Source: Hymenoscyphus infarciens (lineage: Eukaryota; Ascomycota; Leotiomycetes; Helotiales; Helotiaceae). Taken from it: a DNA stretch of 64,000 nt. The notes beneath the pieces are model-generated. The model was not told where the DNA came from. It saw nothing but the letters and a program-made list of their open reading frames with translations, and made no database searches. This document shows, piece after piece, positions 55,589-64,000 of the stretch. Position numbers and translations under genes: made by a program. How positions within the stretch are numbered: position 1 is the first letter of the stretch; each line of letters starts with the position of its first letter. The DNA lies in NCBI GenBank assembly GCA_001414345.1, contig LLCB01000267.1, forward strand, positions 1 to 64,000, in the 5' to 3' direction.

Positions 55589-57152
55589 CTACTTCTTGCC
55601 AAAAAACGACATTATCGAACCTTGACCGGCTTTTCCAGCTGGCTTCTTCTTCGTGGCTGTAGACGCTTGTGGTTTTGGCTTTGGCTTAGCAACAGGCTCG
55701 TCTTCGGAAAATGATTCCCATACCATTTCTTCTTTGGTGACTATCACCTTGTTAGTACAGTTGGATTCGAAACGACAATAGGGGACAAACCCAGATATCC
55801 CTCCTCATCCTTAACAGTCTTCTTCTTCATAACTCTCCTCCTACCACGTCTTCTGCCTCCACTCACAACAGGAGGTTCCTCCTTCTCCACAGAAGCAGAT
55901 TTGGACTTCGCTTTTGGTGTTTCCTCCTCCTCTTCAGATTCAATAACCTTCGCAGTAGGAGCAGGTTCATCCTCATCATCATCCTCCATCATCTTTCTCA
56001 AAGCCTCTTCCCGCTCCTTCCTCTGTCTCCTATTACGATCAATTTCCTCCTTTGGGGGCGCAGGAATAAACGGTTCATCATCGTCATCAGAAGAGACAAC
56101 ATCTTTCATAGGGGAATCTTCCGCTGCACTAATAGCTGGTGATGCGGCAGAACTATCCGTCCCTTCACGTTTTAGTTTCGGCTTTGCTTTGGCGAAGGAC
56201 TTGAAGATGCTTGAGCTCTCTTTCTTAAGGGTTGGGGGATTGGGTGTTGATTCTTTGCTTGAAGCTGATGGAGCTGTAGCTTTTGCTTTTGTGGGTTCTT
56301 TGGTTTTGTTTCCTTTTCCGAAGAAGTCTTTTGCGGTTGAGGGTTGGGATTTTGGTTCTTCTTTTTTGGGAGCGGGTTTTGCTTCGACGGGTTTTGATTT
56401 TGCGAGGAGGGGCTTTGATTGTGTAGCTGCGGGTGGTGGTGGTTTTCGGGTTGCTCGTCGTTTGGCGGAGGGGTTGGTTATTGTTCCGTATTGGGAGAGG
56501 GATTCGAGGGGTTCTTCAGAGGCGCATAGTTCTTGTAGTTCTCTGGTTACGTCGGAGAGGATCTGGAGGTCTTTTAATGGATGTGGTTCGATACTGTAGA
56601 TGTGTATCGAGGTGATTTGTTCATATTCGGAGCGTATTCCTAGTTATTGAGTTCAGCAGTTTTCTGGCATTGGAGGCAAAAATCTACTTACTCTCCAGGT
56701 CTTCCTCTCGAGTCAAGGTAATGCTTAATACGGAACTTTCTCCTGTACCTTGATCTTCCTCGGGCTGTGGCATTGAACTGCCCATGAATGGACTGCTTTG
56801 CATATAATCATCTCCATCGACATCTTTTACCTCTCCAATTGTAGCTGCTGGTGCTTCCTTCCGCTTCGTGCCACTGATGAGATATGTCGCATGAACGGCC
56901 CCAGGTTTCTTCTGGTTTTGTTTCTTGTGGAAATCATAGAGCATTCTGGTACTTGTCAGAGTGTGCCATTCCGACGTGGGCGCAAGACATACTCTTTCGC
57001 ATCATTGACATGGACTTTCAACACACGACTCAGCAGACGATAGGTGACCCAGGGGATGGTTAGCGCTATACAGTATAAATTAGACCGAAGCCACTTACCA
57101 CTTTATCCTCGGTCAGTATACTCGCAGCCAAGTAGCTCTTGTAATCTGCCAT
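55589..57152 (-). CDS. POLD3: DNA polymerase delta subunit 3 (Cdc27/Pol32/POLD3)
   Basis: This non-catalytic subunit of polymerases delta and zeta links them to PCNA. Minus-strand exons are 57152-57099, 57048-56993, 56945-56692, 56639-55791 and 55740-55589 (454 aa). The N-terminus reads MADYKSYLAASILTEDKV then VTYRLLSRVLKVHVNDAKEM and LYDFHKKQN, with VHATYLISG following. The middle is Lys/Pro-rich and disordered. The end is a textbook PCNA-interacting PIP box, QGSIMSFFGKK. Intron 1 as drawn would end in GG rather than AG. A canonical alternative (donor 57094, acceptor 57066) keeps frame but adds 7 residues. Head to head with RAD18. Confidence 0.92.
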
Positions 57153-57497
57153 TGCGTCGTTGTTTTATTGTGGTGTTGTTTGCTGTTTTTCTGGAGAAAC
57201 TCAGGGACCCTCACTGAAGCGGCGCGTCAATCTACAGAGTGACGCGATTTCCACTTTACGCGACAACAGCCCCAACTTCTTTCAAGACAGCCTTGTCGCC
57301 ACAACCTTCACCTCGGAGACCAGTACATATCTGGAAATCTCCAGAACTGTCAGTGAATAGTCAATACAACTTCAAGTCGATTTGCGCATTTCAGTATCAC
57401 ACGCCCCATGGATTATTGATTTTCTGCGGACCACTTCTGGATCGGCTTGGAGCAACCTCAATCTCTCAACCTCTTTACTCAAAACCTGCCGTACAAA
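57153..57497. promoter_or_regulatory. Shared POLD3-RAD18 promoter with three ACGCG motifs
   Basis: There are 345 bp between opposed start codons. ACGCG or its complement occurs at 57223-57227 (CGCGT), 57242-57246 and 57258-57262, all within 40 bp. ACGCG is the core of the MluI cell-cycle box bound by MBF, which drives G1/S genes in fungi. That this holds here is an inference from motif clustering and gene function. Confidence 0.6.
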
Positions 57498-59247
57498 ATG
57501 AACAACAAACTCCAAAAATACGAAGTCTCGGACCCCACGGACTGGCTGGAAACCCCCCTGCGATCCCTATCTGCAGTCGACGCAGCCCTACGATGTCAGG
57601 TCTGCAAAGACTTCTATACAACACCCATGATCACATCCTGTTCGCATACCTTCTGCTCACTATGTATACGAAGATGTCTCAATAATGATGGGAAATGCCC
57701 TGCCTGTCGGACGACAGACCAGGAGCTGAAGCTACGGTTCAATGGAGTTATGGAGGATTTGGTGGAAGGATTCAAGAAAGCAAGACCAGAGGTGTTTGCA
57801 TTTGCAACGCAGCCTGTTGCGCCAGCGGAGGAGAAAACGCCGAAACGAAGACGAGAGAAATCGCAAACAATCGAGCGGGATGAGGAACCCACGAGGAAAA
57901 GAACGAGATCCACACGGCAAACCCGGTCGACACAAGAAACTGTGGTTGTTGATACCGATGAGGAGGATGCGGATTTTATACCTGGTACGTGATTTTTCTT
58001 TAGGTGACTTCCCTATATACGACAACGGCCGGCATTACGGACTAAGCTAACATTTGATTCCAGAAGATGGCTATGTACAATGTCCCATTTGCTCAAAGTT
58101 TGTCAAAGAAACCTCCATAAATTCCCACATCGACCGCGGATGTCCAGACGAACCCCCAAAATTCAAAGTCAGCAAAAAACCCTCGATATTACCAGCAAAA
58201 GGGAAAGTGCCAGAAAAGCGACCTGAAAGGCTAGCGCAATTACATTACGGAACAATGAAAGATACTGTTCTTCGAAAAAAGCTTGCGGAGCACACTCTTG
58301 TAACTTGGGGTACCAGACAAGAAATGCAGCGCAGATTTACAGAATGGGTGACCCTATGGAACGCCAATTGCGATGCTACCCACCCGAAGAGTAAAGCGGA
58401 ACTGAGAAGCGAATTGGATATCTGGGAACGAACTCAAGGGGCTCAGGCACAGCATTCGTCATTAAATCCAGGTGCTCAAATTCGAAGTAAAGAATTTGAT
58501 AGGGATGCTTGGTCAAATCAGAATGATGACTCGTTCAAGCAGTTGATTGCCGATGCGAGGAAGAAAGCACAGGAGGCGAGAAAGCTTTTGGAATCTCGTC
58601 CGAAATCTCCTTTGGTCTCTCCTCTGGTCTCAAATATTCCTAAAGCTCCTCCAGGCTCATTGGTTCCGTCGAATCCCATGCAGAATTCTGTCCCTCAGAA
58701 TCCTGCTAATCACCAGTTCGAGGAGCACCACAAAGCGCCGGAATCTCTACCGAGCCAACAGCAACAGTATCCTGCGCCGCCCCATTTGGAGGTTTACGCG
58801 CGTCAGGCGGAGATGATGCGAGATCATGAAGGGAATTTAGAACGTGAACGCGATGAAAGGGAAAATTCATCGCTCGTGAAACAAAGCTCCCAGGCTCAAG
58901 ATCCGAATCGGCGACCAACTCCCACCCGTAATGAATCAAACGGAACCCGTAGTTCATATAACCAGGCTTCAGGGTTACAAAATGGAGGGAATGGCATCAA
59001 CAATATATATAACGGGAGATACAGACCAACAAATACAAATCTCACCCTGCCGGAAGAAATTGCTGCATTTTATGAGCAACATCCTCTACCTGGTACAAAT
59101 ACTCAGGCTCCGGGTTCACCCAATGGAGTTGTTAGAGGTCTTCCTGGAATGACTCCAGGCCCAAATACATCACATGAATATCCTTCTCCTTCGAAGTTTT
59201 CATATGGCTTTGGGGACGGGGCACCATATCATGAGAGGTTCCAATAA
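57498..59247 (+). CDS. RAD18: Rad18 E3 ubiquitin ligase
   Basis: This ligase, with Rad6, mono-ubiquitinates PCNA at stalled forks. Exons are 57498-57984 and 58064-59247 (556 aa), with a 79-nt intron whose branch site is GCTAACA. The RING finger starts at residue 33 ([39 protein letters not shown]). A UBZ4-type zinc finger follows near residue 169 ([21 protein letters not shown] is split over the motif). A SAP-like region ([18 protein letters not shown]) lies near residue 224. The C-terminus is Pro/Gln/Asn-rich. Convergent with CHM7. Confidence 0.95.
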
Positions 59248-59378
59248 TTCTACAATAACAAATTTACATTGAGAGCCGGCTCATTACAGAGCGGCTTGAT
59301 AATACCCACTCCCTACTGTGTCAACAACGCCGTGCAATACATGCCCTATGATTAAAATGATCTAAGATTCTTGACTGA

Positions 59379-60851
59379 TCATATCGCCATTTCCTTCATC
59401 TTCTCTATGCTGTCTTCGAGATTCTCTTCCGTTTCCGTATTTGCTTCTGACTTTTTTGCTGCTTCCCTTGCAGCTTGTTCCACTTCCAGTAAAGAATCCA
59501 ACTTTCGTTTCGTCTCTGCAGCCTCTTTTTCTTCTCTGGCTTCTCGTTCCTTGCGTTCTTTCTCTTCCACCTTTTCTCTTTCTTGTCGTTCCATGGCTTC
59601 CAGTTCGTCATCTACCTCGGTCTCGTCCACAACCGTAGCGCCTTGGCCAACTTCAGCGATAACGTTGCCAACTTCATCAACCTGGCTCATCTGCTCTCGT
59701 AATTGGTCAACCACATCGTCAACTCTCTCCACGCCACCAACTGCCTTATTGAGACTTGAAAGTGCATGGGTACTTGCTTCCATAACTCTGATCAACTCGA
59801 CTTGATCAGCAGCTTGTTCGATCTTGCTAAACACTTCCTCCAATTGAGAAAGAGTAGCATGTCGTTTCGTAAGTGTTGTTTCAACGAGCTTCTTCGACCG
59901 CAAGGCCGCAAGAGCCGCAACCCGATTTTTGCGAGTAACTGCCTCCTTTGCAGTAACCTCCAACTCCTCAACTCTCTTGGCCAAAACCTGAGTCTGAATA
60001 TCGAGATCCTTAATCAAAGTTTTGAGTGACACAATAATAGTATCCTCCTCGGTAATGCCCTCCTTGTCACCCGCGACACAAAGCTTCACTGTCTCCTGAT
60101 CATAAATCAAAACTCCCTTATCCCTTTGCAAAAACCTCAACAAGACACCGAAATCACTCTCTGAAAGCGCCTTCTCTCCCCCCAATAAGTCCCCGAATCT
60201 GGTTTTCATTTCCGCACGAGGAAATACTCGATCGGCTCGAGATCTTATCCCCTCTGTCCTCTGCTCAAACTCATTCCCAGCTTCTTCAACATTAGAAAGA
60301 ATCACAAATTCCCCAACAGGTAATTTATCCTCTCCACTGACACCCCCACCCAAGCCCAGTAATCGGAATCCCCAGCCTACAACGGCCCAAGGCGATATAC
60401 TCCATCCTTTCTTTATGTATACTCCCTCTGTAGTACGGAACTCAGGTTCTGGGATCCATTCCTTTTTCGCGATGGCTTCGCGGACTACGGAGCCAAGTGC
60501 TAGGGGACGACCCCATTCCTTGGTGTCGAGGGCTCGTAGGAGAGAGGGTGATATGGAGAGGGAGAGGAGGTTGGGTGTTGGGTGTGAGGAGGGGACAACG
60601 CCGGAGAGGGTGGCCGATTTTAGGCCTCGTTGCCAGGCGGAGATGTTGGCGGTGTAGCCATCGGGGTTGAGGGTTTGGAGGTGGCGGAAGTCGGAGTAGA
60701 GGGCTGCTAGACGGGCTCTGTGAATGAGATTTAGCTGGTGTTTCTGTTTGGAAATGTGGAGCGAAAGAGGGGTGAGTAGTTTGGGGAGATGAGAGACGAA
60801 CTTGCGAAATTGTGGCTCGGTACTCTGTAGGAATTCCAGGAGCGAGCTCAT
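59379..60851 (-). CDS. CHM7: CHMP7/Chm7-type ESCRT-III protein
   Basis: This is a probable ESCRT-III-like adaptor acting at the nuclear envelope. Single exon of 490 aa starting MSSLLEFLQSTEPQFRKF. The first 240 residues form the winged-helix-like N-terminal region (SAWQRGLKS, SLLRALDTKEWGRPLALG). The C-terminal half is a Snf7-type helical domain: LKTLIKDLDIQTQVLAKRV, then RVAALAALRSKKLVETTL, then MEASTHALSSLNKAVGGVER. A charged coiled-coil tail (EREKVEEKERKERE) ends the protein. The ATG at 60851 is preferred to one at 60917, which would add 22 residues that look like untranslated leader. Confidence 0.88.
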   Translation of the reverse strand: MSSLLEFLQSTEPQFRKFVSHLPKLLTPLSLHISKQKHQLNLIHRARLAALYSDFRHLQTLNPDGYTANISAWQRGLKSATLSGVVPSSHPTPNLLSLSISPSLLRALDTKEWGRPLALGSVVREAIAKKEWIPEPEFRTTEGVYIKKGWSISPWAVVGWGFRLLGLGGGVSGEDKLPVGEFVILSNVEEAGNEFEQRTEGIRSRADRVFPRAEMKTRFGDLLGGEKALSESDFGVLLRFLQRDKGVLIYDQETVKLCVAGDKEGITEEDTIIVSLKTLIKDLDIQTQVLAKRVEELEVTAKEAVTRKNRVAALAALRSKKLVETTLTKRHATLSQLEEVFSKIEQAADQVELIRVMEASTHALSSLNKAVGGVERVDDVVDQLREQMSQVDEVGNVIAEVGQGATVVDETEVDDELEAMERQEREKVEEKERKEREAREEKEAAETKRKLDSLLEVEQAAREAAKKSEANTETEENLEDSIEKMKEMAI

Positions 60852-61439
60852 TTTGTATGAATCACATCTCACAATGGAGATGTCTCCGAGATGCGGTCGT
60901 GTATTGTTGCGGCTCAAGACTTTGGTTGTTGTCTTGCGATAAGAAGCTTATCTGAATAACGCGACCCACATGGATGCCCTATATATGAGGGTGGGCGGGC
61001 CACCTATTAAGGCATACATCGCATTCGCTTCGCTTTCTCTAGCACAACCAGATTGTTCCGATTCCTTCGGTGTATCATCTTTCCTTTGTATACGGATTAG
61101 CAAATGAACAAGGTTCTAAGGGGCTCTTTCGGATACTGGTGCTCTCTTTGAGTTCGTCTCGCTGCCCTGGTCTGGAGACTGACAGACTGTGGATCGAAAT
61201 ATGACTTGGAGAATTTCGTATAAGTATACCATCATGTCTGCTCTTGGAAGTTCTTGAACCAGCCACTTGTGTTGCAATTTCTCTAGCCTTTTGAGTTCAA
61301 GTCCTCTCCAGTCAGCTTCCAACATATAACCCTCACCACAACCCACATTACAATTCATATTTACAAGCACACCTTTATCATCTTTCACAATTTCTATTTC
61401 ACCCCTATTTCCCATCGATTACACTCCCCATCATCAAAA
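60852..61439. promoter_or_regulatory. Divergent intergenic region between CHM7 and the reductase gene
   Basis: There are 588 bp between opposed starts. A minus-strand frame of 99 codons (61116-61415) is not supported as a gene. The segment before 61440 is AC/T-rich, like a leader. Confidence 0.4.
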
Positions 61440-62689
61440 ATGTCTTCCGACAAAATGCCCGCAAACAACGCCGCCTACATCCCCTCTCCAAAAGCCAAAG
61501 TCCTAAAAATCGGCTCAGCACCCTACCCCTCCCCCAAAGCCAACGAAATAGTCATCAAAAACGGTGCCATAGCAATAAACCCCGTAGACTGGATGATGCA
61601 AACCGTCACCGGCCCAATGGTCTACCCACACCTAAAATATCCCTTCATATTGGGCTCAGACGTAAGTCGGATATTTTCCCCCATTCTATTCTTTTCGAGA
61701 GTTAGGGAATACTCTTCTTTGCCCCCGAAATAACTCTTGACTTTTCCCTAAAGAAGTAAACTAACTTCCATTAGGTCGCCGGCGAAGTAATCGAAGTCGG
61801 TTCCCAAGTCAAGGCCTTCAAACCCCAAGATCGAGTCCTAGGACTCGCCCTCGGCACCGCTCCAAACCCCAAAGAAAAACCTACAATCGCAGAAGGTGCT
61901 TTCCAGAGTTACACCGTTCTACGATCCCATCTCGTATCTCGTATCCCGGACTCCCTCTCATACGAAAAGGCCTGCGTTATTCCCCTTGGTCTCGCAACAG
62001 CAGCCTGCGGCCTCTTCCAAAAAGACCAATTAGCACTCCAACACCCTTCCGTTCCACCCGCTGCAAGAACCGGGAAGACTCTACTTATTTGGGGAGGTTC
62101 AACGAGTGTAGGTTGCAATGCGATCCAACTCGCCGTTTCCGCAGGCTATGAAGTTTTCACCACCTCGTCGCCTAAAAACTTCGACTACCTTCGGAAACTC
62201 GGTGCGAGTCTGGTCTTCGACTATAATTCTCCAACCGTGATACCCGACCTCATCGCCGCCTTTCAAGGAAAGACAACAGCAGGAGCCCTCTCAATCGGAG
62301 CAGGAGCCGCGGACGCATGTCGCGAAATCTTGTCTCATTGCCAGGGAAGCAAATTCATTTCTATGGCCACCTACCCGGTGCCGCAGAAACCTCTTCAATC
62401 CTTTGTCTTGCTGCAAACTGTTCTTGGTTATCTTTCTTGGAACGTGGCACACTGGTTTAAATGCAAAGCGAAGGGCATTCGGTCCCAGTTTATTTTTGCG
62501 ACCACACTTACTGAGAATGGGGTGGGCAAGATGGCATTCGAGGAGTTCCTTCCGAAGGCTTTGGAGGATGGAAGTTTTGTTGCGAGTCCGGATCCGATGG
62601 TTGTGGGGATGGGGCTGGAGTTTATGCAGGATGCATTTGATGTTCAGAAGAAGGGAGTGTCTGCGAAGAAGGTGGTTGTTTCATTGTAA
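61440..62689 (+). CDS. Medium-chain dehydrogenase/reductase, CipB-like
   Basis: This is a probable NADPH-dependent oxidoreductase (quinone or enoyl reductase type) of 378 aa. Exons are 61440-61661 and 61775-62689, with a 113-nt intron (GTAAGT..CATTAG). The substrate-binding half shows NPVDWMMQT and ILGSDVAGEVIEVG, restored by splicing. The nucleotide-binding half shows GKTLLIWGGSTSVGCNAIQL and the Rossmann end YLRKLGASLVFDYN. The zinc-ligating residues of classical alcohol dehydrogenases were not evident. It resembles concanamycin-induced CipB and ToxD-type proteins; the substrate is unknown. No biosynthetic cluster is seen around it. Confidence 0.88.
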
Positions 62690-64000
62690 TCTGGATGTGG
62701 TGATGTAGTTGTCGAGTTTTGATACCGTGTATACCCTTCCATTGCTTCTAAGGGATGAGTGTGTGATAGTCTTTTTAATTCACAGTTTATTCAAGGTAGC
62801 ATATGCCCATAATAACATATTCTTTTCACTTTCCTTCGCATGTTCTTATTATACGATAAATGTTGGAGAATGCTATCTATCGATCGAGAAATTTCTCTAG
62901 AATCGAACATCCAAGTAATAAATTTACTGCATCAGCTTTCTCTCAAGTGACTTTCATAAATGTAGGTAAGAACAAACAACTACGAGAAAGAAGTTTTTTA
63001 TAAAAAGTTACAAGCACACAGCTATCTTTCCAGAACGAGGCGTCTACGGCATCCCGTACGTACCAAAAGTCAGAATTAACTAAATCGTAAATCGTAAATC
63101 GTAAATCGTAAATCACAAATCGTAAAGCTTAGATTTCTAAGTATATAGCCTTTTAAAGCTAAATTATAAATTATAAATTATAAATCAATAAACATAGATT
63201 TTTTAGAAGCTATTTAGACGTAAATCAAAATACTTAAATTAGTAATCTTAAAGCTTAAAGTAAAGGTATTTATAATTTATAATACTTAAATTATAAAGCT
63301 TAAATTATAAAATTTAAGTATAAGTAGAGGTAGAAAGTAGAAAGTAATATAGTATATATATATCTATTAAATATATATATATTATAATTACTTACTGCTT
63401 ACTCTTTATTAATATATACTATCTAGTATTATACTAAATATAAGTATAATATAACTTTAAATCTATTATCTAAAATATTATAAATTATTAAAAGTAATAT
63501 ATATACTTAGTATAAACAATAATATTATATAAGTACTTAATAAATAAAAGAAGAAAAGAGATAATTAAGACTTTTAATACTATAAGTATAGATATAATTT
63601 AACCTAAGAGTAAGAGATGCTAAGCCTAATTAGGTAATTAGTATATAATTAGTAAAGTAGTATTTAAAGTACTTAAATAATCTTAAATCATAATTATTTA
63701 AGTACTTTAATAAAGAGAGTAAAAGGAGAGTAAAGGTAGTAAAAAGTAATTAAAAAGTAGTAATAAAATTAAAATATTATAGATAATCCTTCTAGTATTT
63801 ATACTTAAAGTATCTACTACTATATACTCTTACTTCTTATCTCTTTTCTTATTATACTTACTATACATGATCTTAACCTTTTTAGTAGTATAAGAAGATT
63901 AATTAATAAAAGTTATTTAAAAGAGAGTATCTCCTCTCTTTCTCTTTAAATTAAAACTATTTATAAAAGTAATTATAATAGTAGATATTATTTTACTTAC
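62690..64000. mobile_element. AT-rich, RIP-like repeat block at the right edge
   Basis: About 200 bp of normal DNA is followed from roughly 62900 by very AT-rich, TA-dense sequence to the window end. A CGTAAAT array lies at 63087-63127. A block near 63628 matches one at 3205. No open frame is left. It is probably part of a larger decayed element beyond the window. Confidence 0.65.

Noticed and set aside
55901..56599. Plus-strand open frame of 232 codons opposite POLD3
   Set aside because: It is antisense to the disordered Lys/Pro-rich part of POLD3, whose spliced model is well supported.
61116..61415. Minus-strand open frame of 99 codons before the reductase gene
   Set aside because: It occupies the leader of the reductase and has no recognisable domain.
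61662..61774. Reductase intron as an introner copy
   Set aside because: It has an internal TTAGGGAA/TTCCCTAA inverted repeat, but the sequence does not align with the PCH2 introns.
1..64000. CRISPR arrays, operons or other bacterial features
   Set aside because: Introns, RIP-like decay and eukaryotic gene families show fungal nuclear DNA; the tandem repeats seen are microsatellites or motif arrays.

Overview
This window is nuclear DNA from a filamentous ascomycete (Pezizomycotina, possibly Leotiomycetes; the class is a guess). The evidence is the intron style (mostly 47-64 nt, GT..AG, CTAAC-type branch sites), the gene families present, and AT-rich blocks whose in-frame TAA/TAG triplets look like CAA/CAG codons changed by repeat-induced point mutation (RIP). 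A gene-rich stretch of about 60 kb lies between two such blocks (1-3480 and about 62900-64000), and a similar 30-bp block occurs in both.

Layout: 1-3480 is a decayed transposon. 5.2-10.0 kb holds a BEM3-type RhoGAP (PX-PH-RhoGAP). 11.3-15.5 kb is an RNA-metabolism cluster: RPB12, GPN1 and CWF19. 16.4 kb holds a J-domain protein with a predicted tail anchor. 17.6-22.9 kb is gene-poor and carries broken PAN-like and NACHT-like genes. 23.0-25.9 kb holds a regulatory-type trehalose synthase subunit (TSL1/TPS3 class). After a 3.4-kb gap come PCH2 and CSC1, divergent, with a MITE between them. 35.0-38.6 kb holds a large F-box protein. 39.2-42.6 kb is an accessory patch with a P450 pseudogene broken by a TA-flanked MITE, plus a second MITE. 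42.6 kb holds a small proline/RS-rich protein. 43.7-47.0 kb holds a degenerate gene and otherwise unexplained DNA. The rest is housekeeping: CCA1, TRS85, a GH125 mannosidase, POLD3, RAD18, CHM7 and a CipB-like reductase.

Three neighbourhoods make functional sense. RPB12 (RNA polymerase subunit), GPN1 (polymerase assembly and import GTPase) and CWF19 (splicing) are packed within 4.2 kb. POLD3 and RAD18, both used in DNA damage tolerance at PCNA, share a 345-bp divergent promoter with three ACGCG (MCB-like) motifs. CCA1 and TRS85 also share a divergent promoter. Most gene models here are spliced; junctions were found by eye from GT/AG sites, reading frame and family conservation, and their summed exon lengths were checked for frame.

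The most striking signal is in PCH2. Its second and third introns share a block of about 78 nt at roughly 80% identity that folds as a hairpin, as expected for introner-like elements, the mobile introns known from some fungi. Other signals are four short inverted-repeat elements, a candidate GT..GG intron in POLD3, a hidden 54-nt in-frame intron candidate in the F-box gene, and a repeated AGCTTACT motif at two distant places.
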